From positions 124,001 to 188,000 of the forward strand of contig NZ_CP087138.1 of assembly GCF_021650705.1 (NCBI RefSeq): a stretch of 64,000 nt of DNA, given 5' to 3'. This DNA is from Pseudomonas sp. KNUC1026. GTDB taxonomy: Bacteria; Pseudomonadota; Gammaproteobacteria; Pseudomonadales; Pseudomonadaceae. A program made the translations under genes and the position numbers. The notes beneath the pieces are model-generated. The model made no database searches. It had not been told where the DNA came from and worked only from the letters and a program-made list of their open reading frames with translations. Positions 39,777 to 48,259 of the stretch are shown piece after piece. Numbering within the stretch: position 1 is the first letter of the stretch; each line of letters opens with the position of its first letter.

Positions 39777-41099
39777 TTACTCCGCCTGCACCTGATGAGT
39801 AAAGGTCTCCACCGCACTCACCACCCGCTTGGCACCGTTCTGGATCTCGCTGATCACGGTCCCGGCCTTGTTCGCCAGCGTCAGCCCGGATTCAGCCTGC
39901 GCCTTGCCCGTGCCGATGGTCGACACCGCACGCGAGGCCAGCGCCTGGTTCTGCTGCACCACATTGGCGATTTCCACCGTGGCTTGCGTGGTACGCGACG
40001 CCAGCTGGCGCACTTCATCGGCCACTACCGCAAAGCCGCGCCCTTGCTCACCCGCCCGCGCCGCCTCGATCGCAGCGTTCAACGCCAGCAGGTTGGTCTG
40101 CTCGGCAATCGAGCTGATGGTCTTGATGATGGTGGAGATCACCTGGCTCTGCTGGTCCAGCGCCTCGATGCCTTCGGCGGCGTCCTGCATGTGCACGGCC
40201 AGCTCAGCCATCACCGATACCGCCTCTTTCACCACCTGCGCCCCTTCTTGAGCGCTGTTGTCGGTCTGCACCGACGTGCGGTAGGCCATGGTGGCCGCGT
40301 CGGCAATCGCCGCTTCGCGCTGCACCTGCTCGGTGATGACGGTGGCGATCTTCACCACCTTGTAGAGCTTGCCGGTCGCGTCGGAAATCGGGTTGTACGA
40401 CGCCTCCAGCCACACCTCACGGCCATGGCTGTCCACCCGCTTGAAGCGGTCGGCCACGTATTCGCCGCGGCGCAGGCGGTCCCAGAGCATCTGGTATTCA
40501 GGCGAAGCGGCCATTTCCTGGGTGCAGAACTGGCGGTGATGGCGCCCGCGGATCTGCTCCAGGCGGTAGCCCATCGCATGCAGGAACGGGTCATTGGCTG
40601 TGAGCACGTGCCCTTCGAGGTCGAACTCGATCACTGCCGTGGAACGCATCAGTGCCTTGATGAAGTCATCGGCATGGCGCGAGCTTTCGATGGTGCGGGT
40701 CAGGTCGTTGGCGTACACGGTGAAGTTCAGGAACTCGCCGTTGGCGCCTTGCACCGGCACCAGCATCACCCGCAGCCAGGCTTCGCCGCCGTCCTTGCGC
40801 ATCAGGCGCATGGCTCCGCCGAAGTATTCGCGGCGCTGCATGGCCGTGCGGATGCGGCCGTGGAAGTCGGTGTTGACCACACTCTTGGGAACAAAGGCCT
40901 CCAGCGGCTGGCCTACCATTTCGGCGTTGCGGTAATTCAGGGTGCTCTCGAAGTTGGCGTTCACACTGATGAAGCAGCCATTGCCGTCCAGGCGCATATG
41001 AATCGCTGCCGCATCCAGGCGGTCGCGAATTTGTTTGAACACAGCCACTTCTTCACGAAGGGCGGCAAGCTCGGCTTTCAAACGGCGCGTCTGGAACAT
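39777..41099 (-). CDS. BdlA-like PAS-PAS methyl-accepting chemotaxis protein
   Basis: An intact 440-residue soluble chemoreceptor: coiled start (residues 1-25), PAS domain 1 (about 30-130; [20 protein letters not shown]), PAS domain 2 (about 150-250; [16 protein letters not shown]) and signalling hairpin ([20 protein letters not shown]). Size and layout equal BdlA of P. aeruginosa, which couples environmental cues to biofilm dispersal through cyclic-di-GMP enzymes. It is the reference that locates the frame break in the paralogue at 17006-18317. Convergent with the siderophore operon across the REP cluster. Confidence 0.88.
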   Translation of the reverse strand: MFQTRRLKAELAALREEVAVFKQIRDRLDAAAIHMRLDGNGCFISVNANFESTLNYRNAEMVGQPLEAFVPKSVVNTDFHGRIRTAMQRREYFGGAMRLMRKDGGEAWLRVMLVPVQGANGEFLNFTVYANDLTRTIESSRHADDFIKALMRSTAVIEFDLEGHVLTANDPFLHAMGYRLEQIRGRHHRQFCTQEMAASPEYQMLWDRLRRGEYVADRFKRVDSHGREVWLEASYNPISDATGKLYKVVKIATVITEQVQREAAIADAATMAYRTSVQTDNSAQEGAQVVKEAVSVMAELAVHMQDAAEGIEALDQQSQVISTIIKTISSIAEQTNLLALNAAIEAARAGEQGRGFAVVADEVRQLASRTTQATVEIANVVQQNQALASRAVSTIGTGKAQAESGLTLANKAGTVISEIQNGAKRVVSAVETFTHQVQAE

Positions 41100-41236
41100 G
41101 ATGGTAGACCGGGCAGATAGGTTGTATCTCTACATCGGCACGCTCTGAAAATTATTTATCGCGCTAAGAAAAAATACTGACAGGCGGTGGTGCGGCATTG
41201 CCACACGGTTGGCGGTCACTCAACGAGGAGGCAAGG

Positions 41237-41677
41237 ATGGCGTTTTTCATTTTCCTGATCGCCTGCGGCGCCGCAGGCACCACAGGTGTGCTGTTCAAGC
41301 CCGGCGCCTGGTACGCCGCGCTGAAAAAGCCCAGCTTCACCCCGCCGGACTGGGCCTTCCCGGTGGCGTGGTCGCTGATTTACCTGCTGCTGGCCGGCGC
41401 CGGTTACCGATTGAGCCTGATGCCCGGCAGCCAGTTCGCGCTGGCGCTGTGGGCTGCGCAGATTGCCTTGAACACTTTGTGGACGCCGGTGTTCTTCGGT
41501 GCCCACAAGCTGTTCATCGCCTTGGTGGTGCTGGGCCTGTTGTGGCTGATTACCGCCCCCCTGCTGGTGGCGGCCTTCGGCCTGGACGCTCTGGCCGGCT
41601 GGATGCTGCTGCCGTACCTGGTGTGGCTGAGCCTGGCCGGCGCGCTCAACTTCTGCCTGTGGCGCGACAACCCTTGA
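41237..41677 (+). CDS. tspO: TspO/MBR family membrane protein
   Basis: A 146-residue five-helix membrane protein of the TspO/peripheral benzodiazepine receptor family. Conserved tryptophan-rich stretches are KKPSFTPPDWAFPVAWSLIY, NTLWTPVFFG and PYLVWLSLAGALNFCLWR. TspO binds tetrapyrroles and contributes to stress or photo-oxidative responses. ATG 41237 follows a strong AGGAGG-rich site. It is convergent with the HAMP chemoreceptor, 6 bases apart. Confidence 0.93.
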   Translation: MAFFIFLIACGAAGTTGVLFKPGAWYAALKKPSFTPPDWAFPVAWSLIYLLLAGAGYRLSLMPGSQFALALWAAQIALNTLWTPVFFGAHKLFIALVVLGLLWLITAPLLVAAFGLDALAGWMLLPYLVWLSLAGALNFCLWRDNP

Positions 41678-41683
41678 GCCGCC

Positions 41684-43303
41684 TCACAGCCTGAAGCGGC
41701 CGAGCATCCGCTCAAGCCCCGTGGCCAACTGGGACAGCGCCTGGCTGGCCTGCGCAGTCTGCTCGGCGGCGTCGGAGGTTTGCGCCGCCAGGTCGCGGAT
41801 GCGCACCAGGTTGCTGTCCACCTCATGCGCCACATGCGCCTGCTGCTCGGCCGCCGCGGCGATCAGGGTGTTGCGTTCGTTGATGCCGAGCGCAGCGGTG
41901 TAGATGCGTTCCAGCGCGCCGCCCGCGTCGGTGGCCTGCACCAGCGTGCCGTCGGCCTGGCTGACGCTGCTGTGCAGGGCGTTCACCGTGTCCTGCGTGC
42001 CGCGCTGCACGGCTGTGATCATCCCCTCGATCTCGCTGGTGGACTCGGCCGTGCGCTTGGCCAGCCCGCGCACCTCATCGGCCACCACCGCAAAGCCGCG
42101 CCCGGCCTCACCGGCCCTGGCCGCTTCGATGGCGGCGTTGAGGGCGAGCAGGTTGGTCTGCTCCGACACCGAACGGATCACCTCCAGCATCTTGCTGATG
42201 CTGCCGGTTTGGGTCGACAGCGCCGTCGCGTGGGCCGAAGCGCTCTGCACATTGCCCACCAGCACCTGGATCGAAGCCACCACCTCGCCCAACCGGCCCT
42301 GGCCTTCGCCCGCCGCTTGAGTGGACTGCCGCGATTGCTCCAGCGTCGCCGCCGCGTTGTGGGCCACATCGTCCACCGCCGCGCTCATCTCGGTCACCGC
42401 CGTGGCGGCCTGGTCCAGCTGATCGTTCTGCTGGCGCAGCGCGTCGCTGCTCTGGCCCATGGTGGTGGTCATCTGCTCGGTGGCGGCGGCCAACTGCGCG
42501 GCCGCCCCGGCGATTTCGCCCAGCGCCACCCGCAGGTTGGCCTGCATCCGGCCCAGTGCGCCGAGCAACTGCCCTGGTTCGTCATTGCCATCGGCTGCAA
42601 CGGCGTGGCTGAGGTCGTTGTCGGCAATCCGCTGCGCGGCATTGAGCGCTGCCTTTACCGGTTGAATCACGCTGCGGCTGAAGCGCCAGGTCAGCAACAG
42701 CCCCACCAGTACGCCGGCCAGCGTCAGCCCCAGTGTCCACGAAACCGAGGCGTGATAGGTGCCCTGTGCCTCGGCCTGCTCAGCCTGCGCCTCGGCTGCG
42801 CCCAGGCCGGCCAGCTTCTCCATCTGCGCCATCATCGGCGTGGCATAGGTGTTGAGCCCGCGCATCGCCTCCAGCGCTTCGGCGCGCTTGCCCTGGCTGA
42901 GCAGGTCGATGATCGGCCGGGCCTTGCCGAGGTATTCCTCGAACAAAGCATTCAGCCCGGCCAGCGACTGCTTGCCCGCGTCATCGGCCACGTAAGGCGC
43001 ATACGCCTTGAGGGTGTCGCGGATGTGCCCGGTCACCGTGTCCCACTTCTTCTGGTTGTCGGCGAACTCCGCCGGCCGGTCGAAGGTGTAGAGCTGGAAC
43101 ATGGTGATGCGCATGCGCGCCAGGTACAGGTTCAACTCCGCCGCCAGCGACTGGCGCGTGATGGACTGGCTTTGCAGCGTCTCCACCGAGTGATAGAGCG
43201 CCGAGCTCTGCCACAGGCTGAACCCGCCCATGCCGATGAGCAGTGTGATCAGCAGGGAGAAGGCGGCGAGGGTGCGGGGCGTGATGGGGAAGGACCGCAG
43301 CAT
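41684..43303 (-). CDS. Methyl-accepting chemotaxis protein, 4-helix-bundle sensor with HAMP
   Basis: A 539-residue classical chemoreceptor: N-terminal helix ([20 protein letters not shown]), periplasmic helical sensor about residues 30-190, second helix ([18 protein letters not shown]), HAMP domain ([20 protein letters not shown]), methylation helices and signalling tip ([20 protein letters not shown]). Ligand unknown; four-helix-bundle sensors often detect amino or organic acids. The 200 bases upstream contain its promoter and, on the other strand, a HicB gene. Confidence 0.92.
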   Translation of the reverse strand: MLRSFPITPRTLAAFSLLITLLIGMGGFSLWQSSALYHSVETLQSQSITRQSLAAELNLYLARMRITMFQLYTFDRPAEFADNQKKWDTVTGHIRDTLKAYAPYVADDAGKQSLAGLNALFEEYLGKARPIIDLLSQGKRAEALEAMRGLNTYATPMMAQMEKLAGLGAAEAQAEQAEAQGTYHASVSWTLGLTLAGVLVGLLLTWRFSRSVIQPVKAALNAAQRIADNDLSHAVAADGNDEPGQLLGALGRMQANLRVALGEIAGAAAQLAAATEQMTTTMGQSSDALRQQNDQLDQAATAVTEMSAAVDDVAHNAAATLEQSRQSTQAAGEGQGRLGEVVASIQVLVGNVQSASAHATALSTQTGSISKMLEVIRSVSEQTNLLALNAAIEAARAGEAGRGFAVVADEVRGLAKRTAESTSEIEGMITAVQRGTQDTVNALHSSVSQADGTLVQATDAGGALERIYTAALGINERNTLIAAAAEQQAHVAHEVDSNLVRIRDLAAQTSDAAEQTAQASQALSQLATGLERMLGRFRL

Positions 43304-43503
43304 GAGGGGGCGCTCCTGGGGGTGGTTTTTGTTGTGGGGATGACGGGGTATCGGCGGGGAGGGTGGGGGGCTTTAGTAGAGGGGATGGGTGGTAGGGGTC
43401 AGGATTTGGGCTGGTGATCTTTGCCGATGGGGCAGTAAAGGGAGTTTTGGGGCAAGCTTACCGCCATCATGCGGAAGGGGCCGAGCCCGGAGGAGAGCAG
43501 AAA

Positions 43504-43758
43504 ATGATTTATCCCATCGCGGTTTTCCCCGGTGATGAGCAAAACGCCTGGGGTGTAGAAGTACCAGATATTCCAGGCTGTTTCTCAGCCGGTGATGATT
43601 TTGACGATGCGCTGGCCATGGCCCGAGAGGCGATTCAAACTCATCTGCAGTTACTCGCGGATGACGGCGCTGCGATTCCAGCCCCGCAAAGCGCTGCGGT
43701 CCATTCGGCCGAGCCTGAGTACGAGGGCTGTGTTTGGGCGATGGTTGATATCCGCTAG
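43504..43758 (+). CDS. hicB: HicB-like antitoxin-type protein without an intact HicA
   Basis: An 84-residue HicB-fold protein: MIYPIAVFPGDEQNAWGVEV, then PDIPGCFSAGDDFDDALAMA and REAIQTHL, the classic partially degraded RNase-H-like HicB core. GGAGAG precedes ATG 43504. HicB normally neutralises the HicA mRNA-cleaving toxin encoded just upstream. Here only a HicA-like tail (GAVKGVLGQA at 43429-43458) is suggested and no full HicA fits. There is no C-terminal DNA-binding extension. It may be a solitary antitoxin or a free-standing regulator. Confidence 0.75.
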   Translation: MIYPIAVFPGDEQNAWGVEVPDIPGCFSAGDDFDDALAMAREAIQTHLQLLADDGAAIPAPQSAAVHSAEPEYEGCVWAMVDIR

Positions 43759-43822
43759 GCAAGGCACCAAAAAATCGCTCAATGCATGCGCTCAAAAGGC
43801 GGAATAGCGTCGCCCGTTACAC

Positions 43823-43898
43823 GTCGCCCGGCAAGCCGGCCTCCCACCAGAATTCAGCGGCGCAGATCAAAAAGTGGGAGGGCGGCTTGCCGCGCGAC
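43823..43898. repeat. REP pair (inverted)
   Basis: A REP unit of the GCCCGGCAAGCCGGC type at 43823-43847 faces one of the GGGCGGCTTGCCGCG type at 43874-43898, separated by 26 bases, between the convergent hicB and NERD genes. Confidence 0.85.
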
Positions 43899-43953
43899 GC
43901 GCGCCGATCTGCTAGCCGCCTTGGTTGCTCTCTTGAGGATGAAAACCGCACGC

Positions 43954-44637
43954 TCAAAGGCTCTGCATCGCCCTGCACTTCGGAAACCCCGAACACCCCC
44001 AAAACTGCTCCCCGGCATTCGCGCCCGTCTTGCGCGTGCGCACCACCAACGCATTCCCGCACCGAGGGCATTTGCGTTCCGCGTTCACATCACTGCGCTT
44101 GTTCAAGTTATCCACATGCTCCCGATGCGTAGCCCGCGTCGGCGCCAGGCGGCCGCTCTCTAGCGCATGGAACAGGGCATCCACCTCCTGCTCGCTGAAC
44201 ACCACCTGCTGGAACGACCGGATGTACCGAACGAACTGCCCGCCCTGCGTGACATTGGCCGGCATCCGGGTTTTGAACGTACTGCCGCCCACAAAGGTAA
44301 CCACCGAATGCACATGCTCCGGCGCAACCCCAAGTGCCGCCTCCAGCGCCTTGAGGTGCTTGAAGTTCTGCCGCAGCGGGTTCTGGAACCTGAACGAGCG
44401 CCGTGGAAACTTCTGCGTCCACTGCGCCTGGGTTTCGCTACCGAAGATCCAGCCGCTCATGTTCTTGGTTTCCAGCACGAAGATGCCGTAGGCCGACACG
44501 AACACGTGGTCGATCTGCGTGGTGCCGTCGAGGGTGGGGATTCTAGCGGAAGGGGCAGGGGTGGCACTATGGAATTGCGATGGTTGGGAAGGCTTGGGTG
44601 TCGGTGAAAGCCGGTAGGTACTCCCTCTGCTCGGCAT
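43954..44637 (-). CDS. NERD-domain protein with C-terminal zinc finger, apparently 5'-truncated
   Basis: A nuclease-related-domain (NERD) protein: core IPTLDGTTQIDHVFVSAYGI followed by FVLETKNMSGWIFG carries the acidic and E-x-K residues expected of the restriction-endonuclease-like fold. The C-terminus is a topoisomerase-type zinc ribbon (CPRCGNALVVRTRKTGANAG, then FWGCSGFPKCR). Full-length relatives have another 30-40 residues with a conserved helix before the core; here the first ~30 codons (RGSTYRLSPTPKPSQPSQFH) look unrelated and a REP pair begins about 40 bases upstream. The gene may have lost its native start. DNA or RNA processing is inferred from family. Confidence 0.65.
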   Translation of the reverse strand: MPSRGSTYRLSPTPKPSQPSQFHSATPAPSARIPTLDGTTQIDHVFVSAYGIFVLETKNMSGWIFGSETQAQWTQKFPRRSFRFQNPLRQNFKHLKALEAALGVAPEHVHSVVTFVGGSTFKTRMPANVTQGGQFVRYIRSFQQVVFSEQEVDALFHALESGRLAPTRATHREHVDNLNKRSDVNAERKCPRCGNALVVRTRKTGANAGEQFWGCSGFPKCRAMQSL

Positions 44638-44674
44638 TTCAACTCACTGACTGTGCAAGTTGTGAGATAGGCGC

Positions 44675-44770
44675 GTCGCGCGGCGCAGCCGCTCTCCTAC
44701 AATCTGGCGCCAAACCACATCTACGGCCTGGCGCAAAATCAATGGTAGGAGAGCGGCTGTGCCGCGCGAC
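44675..44770. repeat. Diverged REP-like inverted pair
   Basis: Units at 44675-44700 (GTCGCGCGGCGCAGCCGC type) and 44745-44770 (its inverse) form a large imperfect stem with a second inner complementarity (TCTGGCGCCA and TGGCGCAAA). This variant has CTCCTAC in place of CTCCCAC, also seen at 39732. Its right edge coincides with the left edge of the RTX duplication. Confidence 0.8.
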
Positions 44771-44783
44771 GCGCCGATCTACC

Positions 44784-46253
44784 TCACGCCGCGCCGGTCA
44801 CATGATCGGCCGCCACACCCACTACCTCCACAGCCTGATGCGCCTCCGCCACGGTGGGAACGCTGGCCACCACCAGATTCTCCGCACTGAAGGTCTTGGC
44901 GAAATTCCCCTCCAGCCCAATCTCGAACCGATCCCCCTGGGCATCGGCATCGAAATCCTTCAGGTAGGTCCGGCCGTTGCCTTGGTCATACACCACCTTC
45001 AACGTCCCATCGGTGCCGTCACCCAGCCCGGTATACCCCAGCGCCGAGACATCGATCTTGTCCTTCTGGGTATCGAAGTTGACGATCAGGTCACTGTTGC
45101 CCCGCAGGCTGTCGCTCTTGTCCAGGTAGCGGAAGGTGTCTGCACCCGCGCCGCCTTTGAGGTAGTCGCCCCAGCCGTGGCCGATGAACACGCCGCCTTC
45201 GTCGCCGGCCGTGAAGATGTCGTGATAGCTATTACCGGTCAGGGTGGCGGTGCTGCGATCGACCGTTTCGTCGCCGGCGAAGATGAAGCGGTCGACGTCC
45301 AGCAGGCCGTTTACGCCGTAACGGTCGCTGGTGGTCAGGTGCAGCATGAAGCGGTTGCCCTGCGCATCGGTTTCGAACGACTGCACCACCACCCGGTTGA
45401 TCGCCGCGTCGAAGCTGTAGTTCAGGGTGCCGTTGTAGCCGTCGCCCAGCCCGGTGAAGCCCAGGCGGGAGACATCCAGCAGGTCGCTGCCCACTTTGAA
45501 CAGGTACACCTTGTCGAAGCTCGACGTGCCGGCAGCGTCGTTGACGAAGCTGTCGGTGATCTGGTCGAACTGCACCGTGGTGCGAGACTGGCCGGCGTAG
45601 ACGGTGTCCGCCCCCGCACCGCCGTCGAAGGTGTTGACGTATTTGGGCGTAGAGACCACGTCATCACCGTCGCTACCGGTGACATGCCATTCCTTTTCAC
45701 TTTGGAAGTAAGGAAAGCGAGTACCCGGCTCAATTGTGTAGGTGAGCGCAAAGTTGGCGGTGTTCAGCCCCGAATGGTCGCCCGCCAGGCGCACTTCGAA
45801 GGCGTTACCGTTGGCGTCCTTGTCCAGCGAATACACGTAAGTCACATCTTCCCCAGCGTCGTAACGCACCGCCAGGTCACCGTTGCGGCCGTCCCCTACG
45901 CGCTCCAGGCCCAGGGCGGTGAGGTCGAGCACGTCCCGTTCATCGTCGAAATCGACGATCAAATCCGAATGCGAGCCTGAGGCGTCGTAGTAGCTGTCGG
46001 ACAGCGCGGTATAAACGAACTGGTTGAGCGAGGAAGAGTATTGATGGTGGTGCGAAATCAGGGTGTCCGCGCCTGCCCCGCCGATGAAGGTGTCTGAACC
46101 GGCCACCCCGGTGATCGTGTCGTCACCGGCGCCGCCGATCAGGATGTCGCGCTTTTCAGTGCCGGTGATCGTGTCGCCAGCGTCGGTGCCGATGAAGGTG
46201 GTGTAGACAGGGCGGTTGATCTGCTGGATGTCGTCGCTGTTCGCATTGGGCAT
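44784..46253 (-). CDS. RTX-like calcium-binding repeat protein (copy 1)
   Basis: A 489-residue protein made of RTX/M10_C-like beta-roll material. The start (MPNANSDDIQQINRPVYTTF) is followed by GGXGXD-type repeats (GDDTITGVAGSDTFIGGAGA) and three similar modules of about 130-150 residues, each with a DFD...DVLDLTALGL.RVGDG type core and a DANGNAFEV or DAQGDRFEI type end. Such proteins leave the cell by type I secretion with an uncleaved C-terminal signal and fold on calcium; no catalytic domain is visible. ATG 46253 is chosen by comparison with the paralogue. It and the copy at 48260-49735, about 80 % similar by eye, share upstream DNA too. Confidence 0.8.
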   Translation of the reverse strand: MPNANSDDIQQINRPVYTTFIGTDAGDTITGTEKRDILIGGAGDDTITGVAGSDTFIGGAGADTLISHHHQYSSSLNQFVYTALSDSYYDASGSHSDLIVDFDDERDVLDLTALGLERVGDGRNGDLAVRYDAGEDVTYVYSLDKDANGNAFEVRLAGDHSGLNTANFALTYTIEPGTRFPYFQSEKEWHVTGSDGDDVVSTPKYVNTFDGGAGADTVYAGQSRTTVQFDQITDSFVNDAAGTSSFDKVYLFKVGSDLLDVSRLGFTGLGDGYNGTLNYSFDAAINRVVVQSFETDAQGNRFMLHLTTSDRYGVNGLLDVDRFIFAGDETVDRSTATLTGNSYHDIFTAGDEGGVFIGHGWGDYLKGGAGADTFRYLDKSDSLRGNSDLIVNFDTQKDKIDVSALGYTGLGDGTDGTLKVVYDQGNGRTYLKDFDADAQGDRFEIGLEGNFAKTFSAENLVVASVPTVAEAHQAVEVVGVAADHVTGAA

Positions 46254-46599
46254 GGCAGGGCTCTCTGAGCTCAAGAGGGTGGCCGGGAGCGACTGCCGTG
46301 CATGCGAGTGGCCAGGAGGCTCGCGCGCTGCTGCTCAAGCAACTTTTGCCCGCGAAAAAGGCGTTAAGTTCCGCGCGGCTGATGAGCAGCTCCAGTGGGA
46401 GATTCTATGGTTTTTGCAACCCTTGTCTCTGACCATCTTGCAGCCCCGGTGTAGCGCCAGGGTCACGCTGCCAATGCGTGGGAGGCCGGCTCGCCGGGCG
46501 ATGCGGGGCCCCGCAGCTGTACTCGCGCCCAGCCGTAAGCGCCGAGGTGACAGAATCGCCTCGGTTGGTTCTCACCGCTTCAAACCTCCAGCAGCTTTT
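46254..46599. other. Gap: duplicated RTX promoter region, REP unit and IS110 flank
   Basis: No gene seen. Bases 46254-46380 closely match 49736-49860 upstream of the second RTX gene, so the promoter was copied with the gene. One intact REP unit of the GGCCGGCTCGCCGGGC type lies at 46478-46502. The remainder up to the IS110 transposase stop probably holds the transposon's downstream end. Confidence 0.6.
46478..46502. repeat. Single REP unit beside IS110
   Basis: A complete REP unit next to the 3' side of the IS110 transposase gene. Together with the 5'-truncated REP at 47771 on the other side it indicates insertion of the element in a REP-rich spot. Confidence 0.75.
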
Positions 46600-47565
46600 T
46601 CAGGCGCTAACGGTGGCCCCATAACTTCTCGTGACGGCCTGGTACTCGGTGCCACCCTTCATCAACGCGAATGCCACACGCGCCAGCTTTCGCGCGAGCA
46701 TGACCAGTACCTGTGTCGTTGCCAGCCCTCTGGCCCGGTGATGTTCGTAGAATCCTTTCCACTGTGCGGTGCGGCTGGCACTCATTCCAGCGTTGTGGAG
46801 CAGGCGTCTGATCTCACCACAGCCTCGCTTGCTCAGGCATCGCTGGCCCTGTTTCCTGCCTGAGTCCGACACGCGCAAGTCCAGGCCGAGGAAGGCGATG
46901 AAGGCGTCGGAAGACGTGAAGTCGCCGCGGATGAAGGCCATGATCAAGCCAGCAGCCGTCAACGGGCCTATGCCCTCGATGGCCTGAATACGTTTGGCGT
47001 GACTCAGCAGGTTGGCCTCTCTGAGCGCCTCGTGGATCTTCTTTTCCATGCTGCGAAGCGCAAGCCCCAGCTGCCGCTTGATCTGCGCAAGTTCGGCTTT
47101 CAGTGCCGGCTCGCCGTCCAGGCTCAGCTGCATGCACTGCAGGCTTTTAACCACCACCGCGCGCCGGCGCAAGAGGCTTTGAAGCTTGCGGTAGGCTGGT
47201 GGAGGGGGCGACCAGGGGCGCTGTTCGTCACCTTCGTTTTTCAGATAACGCGCCAGCAAACGCGCATCGCAAGGGTCGGTCTTGGCCCGCTGGCCGATTC
47301 CCTTACGGTAATTGTTCAAGCGGTAGCCATCGATCACAAACACGTCGAAGCCGGCTGCATGAGCCAGTTCCGTCACGTCATAGTGATAGGCATTGGTAGG
47401 CTCGAGTGCGATCGCGGTCTGGGCGGGCAGCGATCTGAGCCAGGCCTTGATTTGAGGTTTTGTATTGGGGATGCGCGTCAGGCTGTCGCAATCGCTGCGG
47501 TAGATCACCAGTTCGTCCTTGGCGACATCGACACCCAACTCGGTACGTTGCACACGGTTTGCCAT
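46600..47565 (-). CDS. IS110-family transposase
   Basis: An intact 321-residue IS110-type (DEDD) recombinase. The N-terminal RuvC-like domain has GVDVAKDELV, ALEPTNAYH and KTDPCDARLLARYLK; the C-terminal Transposase_20 domain has IEGIGPLTAAGLIMAF and the serine-containing HNAGMSASR. IS110 elements lack classical terminal repeats and choose targets through a structured bridge RNA encoded in the element. Pseudomonas members such as ISPpu9, ISPpu10 and IS1492 insert in REP sequences, which matches the surroundings here. The coding sequence lies between two RTX paralogues. Confidence 0.92.
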   Translation of the reverse strand: MANRVQRTELGVDVAKDELVIYRSDCDSLTRIPNTKPQIKAWLRSLPAQTAIALEPTNAYHYDVTELAHAAGFDVFVIDGYRLNNYRKGIGQRAKTDPCDARLLARYLKNEGDEQRPWSPPPPAYRKLQSLLRRRAVVVKSLQCMQLSLDGEPALKAELAQIKRQLGLALRSMEKKIHEALREANLLSHAKRIQAIEGIGPLTAAGLIMAFIRGDFTSSDAFIAFLGLDLRVSDSGRKQGQRCLSKRGCGEIRRLLHNAGMSASRTAQWKGFYEHHRARGLATTQVLVMLARKLARVAFALMKGGTEYQAVTRSYGATVSA

Positions 47566-47591
47566 GGTCGGCCACTCCGGTTAGCTTTGAC

Positions 47592-47762
47592 GATACTTGA
47601 AGGGGGCACCCAGTGGCGCAGCCTTGTCGCTATCGTCGTTTACGACCGAAGCATTCTTTATCGGCGCTTGGGTGAAGGGGGAGGGACGTTTTCTCTCACT
47701 GGCTGTATTGCTGGTCAGAGCAATCAGATGGGCGGCTTGTCCCTCCTCCCCCTTCAAGTATC
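47592..47762 (-). ncRNA. Candidate structured leader / bridge RNA of the IS110 element
   Basis: The leader upstream of the transposase (transcribed leftwards) is bounded by a perfect 15-base inverted repeat: GATACTTGAAGGGGG at 47592-47606 and its complement at 47748-47762. The right arm can alternatively pair with GAAGGGGGAGGGAC at 47673-47686. Length (about 170-200 nt), position 5' of the transposase and competing stems fit an IS110 bridge RNA or the structured 5' UTR I recall for ISPpu9. Function is inferred; no known consensus was matched. Confidence 0.45.
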
Positions 47763-47770
47763 ACCATACA

Positions 47771-48249
47771 AGGGCGGCTTGCCGCGCGACGCGAGGATTT
47801 CACTACCCAGCAAGTTGGCAGGCTGTCCTTCGCCCGGCAAGCCGGCCTCCCACCCCAATTGAGCTGAGCCGCTCAGAATGTGGGAGAGCGGCTCGCCGCG
47901 CGACGCGAGGATTTCACTACCCAACAAGTTGGCAGGCTGTCCTTCGCCCGGCAAGCCGGCCTCCCACCCCAATTGAGCTGAGCCGCTCAGAATGTGGGAG
48001 AGCGGCTCGCCGCGCGACGCGAGGATTTCACTACCCAACAAGTTGGCGGGCTGTCCTTCGCCCGGCAAGCCGGCCTCCCACCCCAATTGAGCCGCGCCGC
48101 TCAGAATGTGGGAGGGCGGCTTGCCGCGCGACGCGAGGATTTCACTACCCAGCAAGTTGGCAGGCTGTCCTTCGCCCGGCAAGCCGGCCTCCCACCCCAA
48201 TTGAACTGCGCCGCTCAGAATGTGGGAGAGCGGCTCGCCGCGCGACGCG
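47771..48249. repeat. Tandem REP array, 114-bp unit, about four copies
   Basis: The marker GAGGATTTCACTACCCA starts at 47793, 47907, 48021 and 48135, an exact 114-base period. Each unit holds two convergent REP sequences (GCCCGGCAAGCCGGC and GGCGGCTTGCCGCG / AGCGGCTCGCCGCG types) joined by CCCAATTGAGC.G..CCGCTCAGAAT. Copies differ by a few bases. The first REP lacks its GTGGG end where it meets the IS110 flank. The array runs into the downstream edge of the second RTX gene. Confidence 0.92.
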
Positions 48250-48259
48250 CTGATCTACC

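Noticed and set aside
47771..48249. CRISPR array
   Set aside because: Repeat units are contiguous 114-base REP doublets without unique spacers, and no cas gene is present.
47597..48253. 218-codon plus-strand frame over the REP array
   Set aside because: It is a translation of REP repeats (repeating CRATRG and ASRPP motifs) and not a gene.
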